From Bacillota bacterium (GTDB lineage Bacteria > Bacillota > Clostridia > Lachnospirales > Cellulosilyticaceae): 6,944 nucleotides of DNA. How positions within the stretch are numbered: the first letter of the stretch is position 1; each line of letters opens with the position of its first letter. The stretch covers positions 1-6,944 of the forward strand of contig JAEXBC010000271.1 of assembly GCA_023457875.1 (NCBI GenBank), given 5' to 3'. The translations under genes and the position numbers were made by a program. Shown piece by piece: positions 5,485-6,944 of this stretch. The notes beneath the pieces were generated by a model. That model was not told the DNA's origin, did not search any database, and was given only the letters and a program-made list of their open reading frames with translations.

Positions 5485-5738
5485 AGGGGTTGGAGTTTAC
5501 TTATTTATTAATTCTTACACACATGTGTGTGTATGGGGGGGGAATTCTTGCATTTTCTGTCTCATATGGCAGAAGCAGAATTTTCTCCACTTAATTTTTA
5601 TTTCTGAATGCAATAATTACAACACAATGATACATATTTATAAAATTATATTAATAGGAATAATTAGAAAGGTATACTACTTGGTACATTTTACATAGAA
5701 GAGAAAATATTCGACTAACTAGAGGTGTGCACATAATT
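5485..5738. other. Low-complexity spacer, no gene seen
   Basis: The stretch after the methyltransferase holds a GT/AC palindrome (5517-5530), a run of eight Gs (5535-5542) and then very AT-rich DNA up to the inverted repeat before the lipoprotein gene. I found no clear terminator with a T-run and no convincing promoter, although one must lie nearby if the lipoprotein is transcribed on its own. Confidence 0.5.
5517..5542. repeat. GT-palindrome followed by a G8 tract
   Basis: A perfect 14-base palindrome of alternating purine and pyrimidine (5517-5530) is followed, after GTAT, by eight consecutive Gs (5535-5542). Both are slippage-prone simple sequences. They lie 33 bases downstream of the methyltransferase stop, not within an accepted gene, so a change in length would affect only spacing or transcription. 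Confidence 0.6.
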
Positions 5739-5814
5739 ATGAATAATTCCCAGATGAAGAATTGGTTATATCAGCGAATGGTTTATCTACTTTCGAATGG
5801 GAATTATTTCATAA
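5737..5814. repeat. Long inverted repeat before the lipoprotein gene
   Basis: AATAATTCCCA (5742-5752) pairs perfectly with TGGGAATTATT (5798-5808). After one unpaired T, TTATG (5737-5741) pairs with CATAA (5810-5814). The result is a 16-pair stem with a 45-base loop ending 23 bases before the lipoprotein start. It could be a regulatory hairpin or an operator; no T-run follows. Confidence 0.55.
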
Positions 5815-5834
5815 GCACAATCAATGACTTTTAA
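5739..5834 (+). CDS. Possible small protein or leader peptide (31 aa)
   Basis: An ATG at 5739, with an in-frame second ATG at 5754, opens 31 codons encoding a peptide beginning MNNSQMKNWLYQRMVYLLSN and ending FISTINDF. It stops at 5834, only three bases before the ATG of the lipoprotein gene, a spacing suited to translational coupling. The peptide is moderately hydrophobic and basic. It overlaps both arms of the inverted repeat, so ribosome movement would open that stem. There is no clear ribosome binding site. It could be chance; I keep it at low confidence. Confidence 0.3.
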   Translation: MNNSQMKNWLYQRMVYLLSNGNYFISTINDF

Positions 5835-5837
5835 ATC

Positions 5838-6608
5838 ATGAGCAAGGTTTTAGGTTCTGCTTTTATAGTAATTATATGCTGTTTTCTTTCTTGTAGTGGG
5901 CGTACACAATCAAGAGAGAAAGAAATGAAAGATTCACTTGCAGCAGTAAACTTCATTAAATGTGCAAAGTTTCTATACAATTCTTTTCTACGCAATGCAG
6001 ATTTAGAACAGCAAGAAGGGCATACTGATACATGTACTAATAACTTCTCTGCATATGACAATCATCCTGCACTGGAAGTCTCAGAAGAGGAATACTTGAT
6101 GTGGGTAGATTCTACATTGGGGGTAACAGGTGTGAAACTGATTGATTATAGGAATGAGGTATACCAATATGGTAATACGAGGTTTTACTGGAATCGAGAG
6201 TTTAATTACCTCTTGGTATATCCTTCTAATTTTCAGCATGGAAAAGAACCAGATATCTGTGATGGAAATCACTTTGTGAATAATGATAGCACAATCTGTC
6301 TCAATGTATATGTAAGCTACTTCGATGTATTTAAAGAGGATTATTCGCTTCGTGAGTGGTTGGATGTTCTGATAGATTCTGAAATCGAATTAGGAAATAG
6401 AATCGAAAAAAAGGACTATACAGAATCTGGTTATGTAATTGAAGGAAAGACTAAAAATGGCAGATGTTTTTATAGTGAAGCTATTTATAAGATAACTTAT
6501 GATCGTGAGATTATTCTAACTGTTAGGTTGGAGTATGCGAGTTCAAAGAAGAAAGAAGCTAAAGAGATAATAAAAAGAAGTTTTAGTAACTTCACATCTC
6601 TATACTAG
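5838..6608 (+). CDS. Hypothetical lipoprotein, possibly PsbP/Mog1-like fold
   Basis: A 256-residue protein with a short N-terminal hydrophobic stretch (residues 5-18) ending in FLSC, so Cys19 is the likely lipidated residue. The sequence after it (SGRTQSREKE) lacks the acidic signal typical of surface-exposed Bacteroides lipoproteins, so a periplasm-facing position is more likely. After a charged, probably helical linker (25-60), the domain at about 100-256 shows FNYLLVYPSNF (122-132), a DGNHFVNNDSTICLNVYVSY stretch (142-161) and a final amphipathic helix KKKEAKEIIKRSFSNF. This order (YPS..F, DG..F...D....L.VY, then a terminal helix before sF) recalls small secreted PsbP/Mog1-like domains, an assignment made by pattern only. 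Function is unknown. A strong terminator (6627-6664) follows, and a possible 31-codon gene ends three bases before it. Confidence 0.85.
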   Translation: MSKVLGSAFIVIICCFLSCSGRTQSREKEMKDSLAAVNFIKCAKFLYNSFLRNADLEQQEGHTDTCTNNFSAYDNHPALEVSEEEYLMWVDSTLGVTGVKLIDYRNEVYQYGNTRFYWNREFNYLLVYPSNFQHGKEPDICDGNHFVNNDSTICLNVYVSYFDVFKEDYSLREWLDVLIDSEIELGNRIEKKDYTESGYVIEGKTKNGRCFYSEAIYKITYDREIILTVRLEYASSKKKEAKEIIKRSFSNFTSLY

Positions 6609-6626
6609 ATCATATTCAGTTAAAAG

Positions 6627-6664
6627 AAAACAGCATTTGAAGATAATCATTTGCTGTTTTTTTT
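6627..6664 (+). terminator. Rho-independent terminator after the lipoprotein gene
   Basis: AAAACAGCA (6627-6635) pairs perfectly with TGCTGTTTT (6652-6660) across a 16-base loop, and the T-run continues for eight Ts (6657-6664). It begins 18 bases after the lipoprotein stop codon, so the next gene needs its own promoter or read-through. Confidence 0.85.
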
Positions 6665-6688
6665 ATTATCATTGCAAACAAAAACACA

Positions 6689-6944
6689 ATGAAGCCAGTA
6701 GATAAGTTCTCAATACAGTATAGCGAGTTGCTAGAGTATATATATCCAGTGACACAAGAATATTTCCCTGATTTTGATTATGACGAAGAAACAGGACAGG
6801 CATATATATTACCGTCACAAACACCAGATACTTTTAAAGGTAGGTATAATAGGGGAGTATTGAAAGGCAAATTCTCTTTTGATTCTTACATAAAGAATCA
6901 AGAATTACAGGATTTACTTGTTGTCTTGGATTTAGATACTGAAA
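6689..6944 (+). CDS. Unrecognised protein, N-terminal part only
   Basis: The frame opens with ATG at 6689 and runs without a stop for 85 codons to the end of the window, so the gene is cut at its 3' end. The visible product begins MKPVDKFSIQYSELLEYIYP and is rich in acidic and aromatic residues (for example EYFPDFDYDEETGQAY at 24-39). There is no signal peptide or membrane segment, so it is probably cytoplasmic. No motif is recognised. It starts 24 bases after the preceding T-run. The tyrosine- and aspartate-rich composition resembles many accessory hypothetical proteins of Bacteroidales, but no function can be assigned. Confidence 0.7.
   Translation, partial: MKPVDKFSIQYSELLEYIYPVTQEYFPDFDYDEETGQAYILPSQTPDTFKGRYNRGVLKGKFSFDSYIKNQELQDLLVVLDLDTE

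Noticed and set aside
5298..5594. 98-codon frame overlapping the methyltransferase end and the G8 tract
   Set aside because: Mostly a shadow of the methyltransferase; the tail runs through the GT repeat and G-run with no protein-like features.
5831..6272. Two minus-strand frames opposite the lipoprotein gene
   Set aside because: They are antisense to a gene with a convincing lipoprotein signal and domain pattern, and show no features of their own.
1..6944. CRISPR array, tRNA genes or complete insertion sequence
   Set aside because: I looked for regularly spaced repeats, tRNA-like cloverleaf ends and transposase motifs on both strands and saw none; the only recombination enzyme is the serine recombinase.

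Overview
The window looks like a piece of a Bacteroidales chromosome (Bacteroides, Parabacteroides, Phocaeicola or a relative). It is AT-rich. It carries a DUF3871-type protein, a family known mainly from Bacteroidetes mobile elements. It has a good match to the Bacteroidetes promoter pattern (TTG, about 19 bases, TAnnTTTG). Shine-Dalgarno sites are weak, as is usual in this group. All convincing genes are on the + strand. They are mostly short single-gene units separated by hairpins and non-coding stretches, which is typical of an accessory or mobile region rather than a core operon.

Layout. A membrane-anchored protein of unknown function (37-1137) is followed by about 720 bases without a convincing gene. 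That stretch holds phased TGTTAGA repeats, two palindromes and an imperfect direct repeat, so it may be a protein-binding or attachment-type region. Next comes a module that looks mobile: the DUF3871 protein (1856-2881), a 43-residue hydrophobic peptide (2947-3078) and a complete small serine recombinase (3165-3800). Inverted repeats lie just before and just after the recombinase.

The most striking part is 3924-4213. A Bacteroidetes-type promoter is followed by about 255 bases that fold into four consecutive hairpins, the last a strong stem ending in TTTT. This has the full outline of a structured non-coding RNA, or of a long attenuator leader for the next gene. I know of no protein that would explain it. 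The next gene (4268-4744) encodes a small exported protein with two FT(T/S)YQSIN repeats and a C-terminal hydrophobic segment that itself resembles a signal peptide.

Further on are a class I SAM-dependent methyltransferase (4762-5484), clearly richer in GC than its neighbours, and a low-complexity spacer with a GT palindrome and a run of eight Gs. Then come a possible 31-codon small gene overlapping a long inverted repeat, a lipoprotein (5838-6608) with a clear terminator, and the 5' part of an unrecognised gene that runs off the window (6689 onward).

No pathway joins these genes. The firmest functional calls are the serine recombinase, the methyltransferase, the DUF3871 family assignment and the lipoprotein. 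The RNA is a structural prediction made by hand and has not been checked against RNA families.
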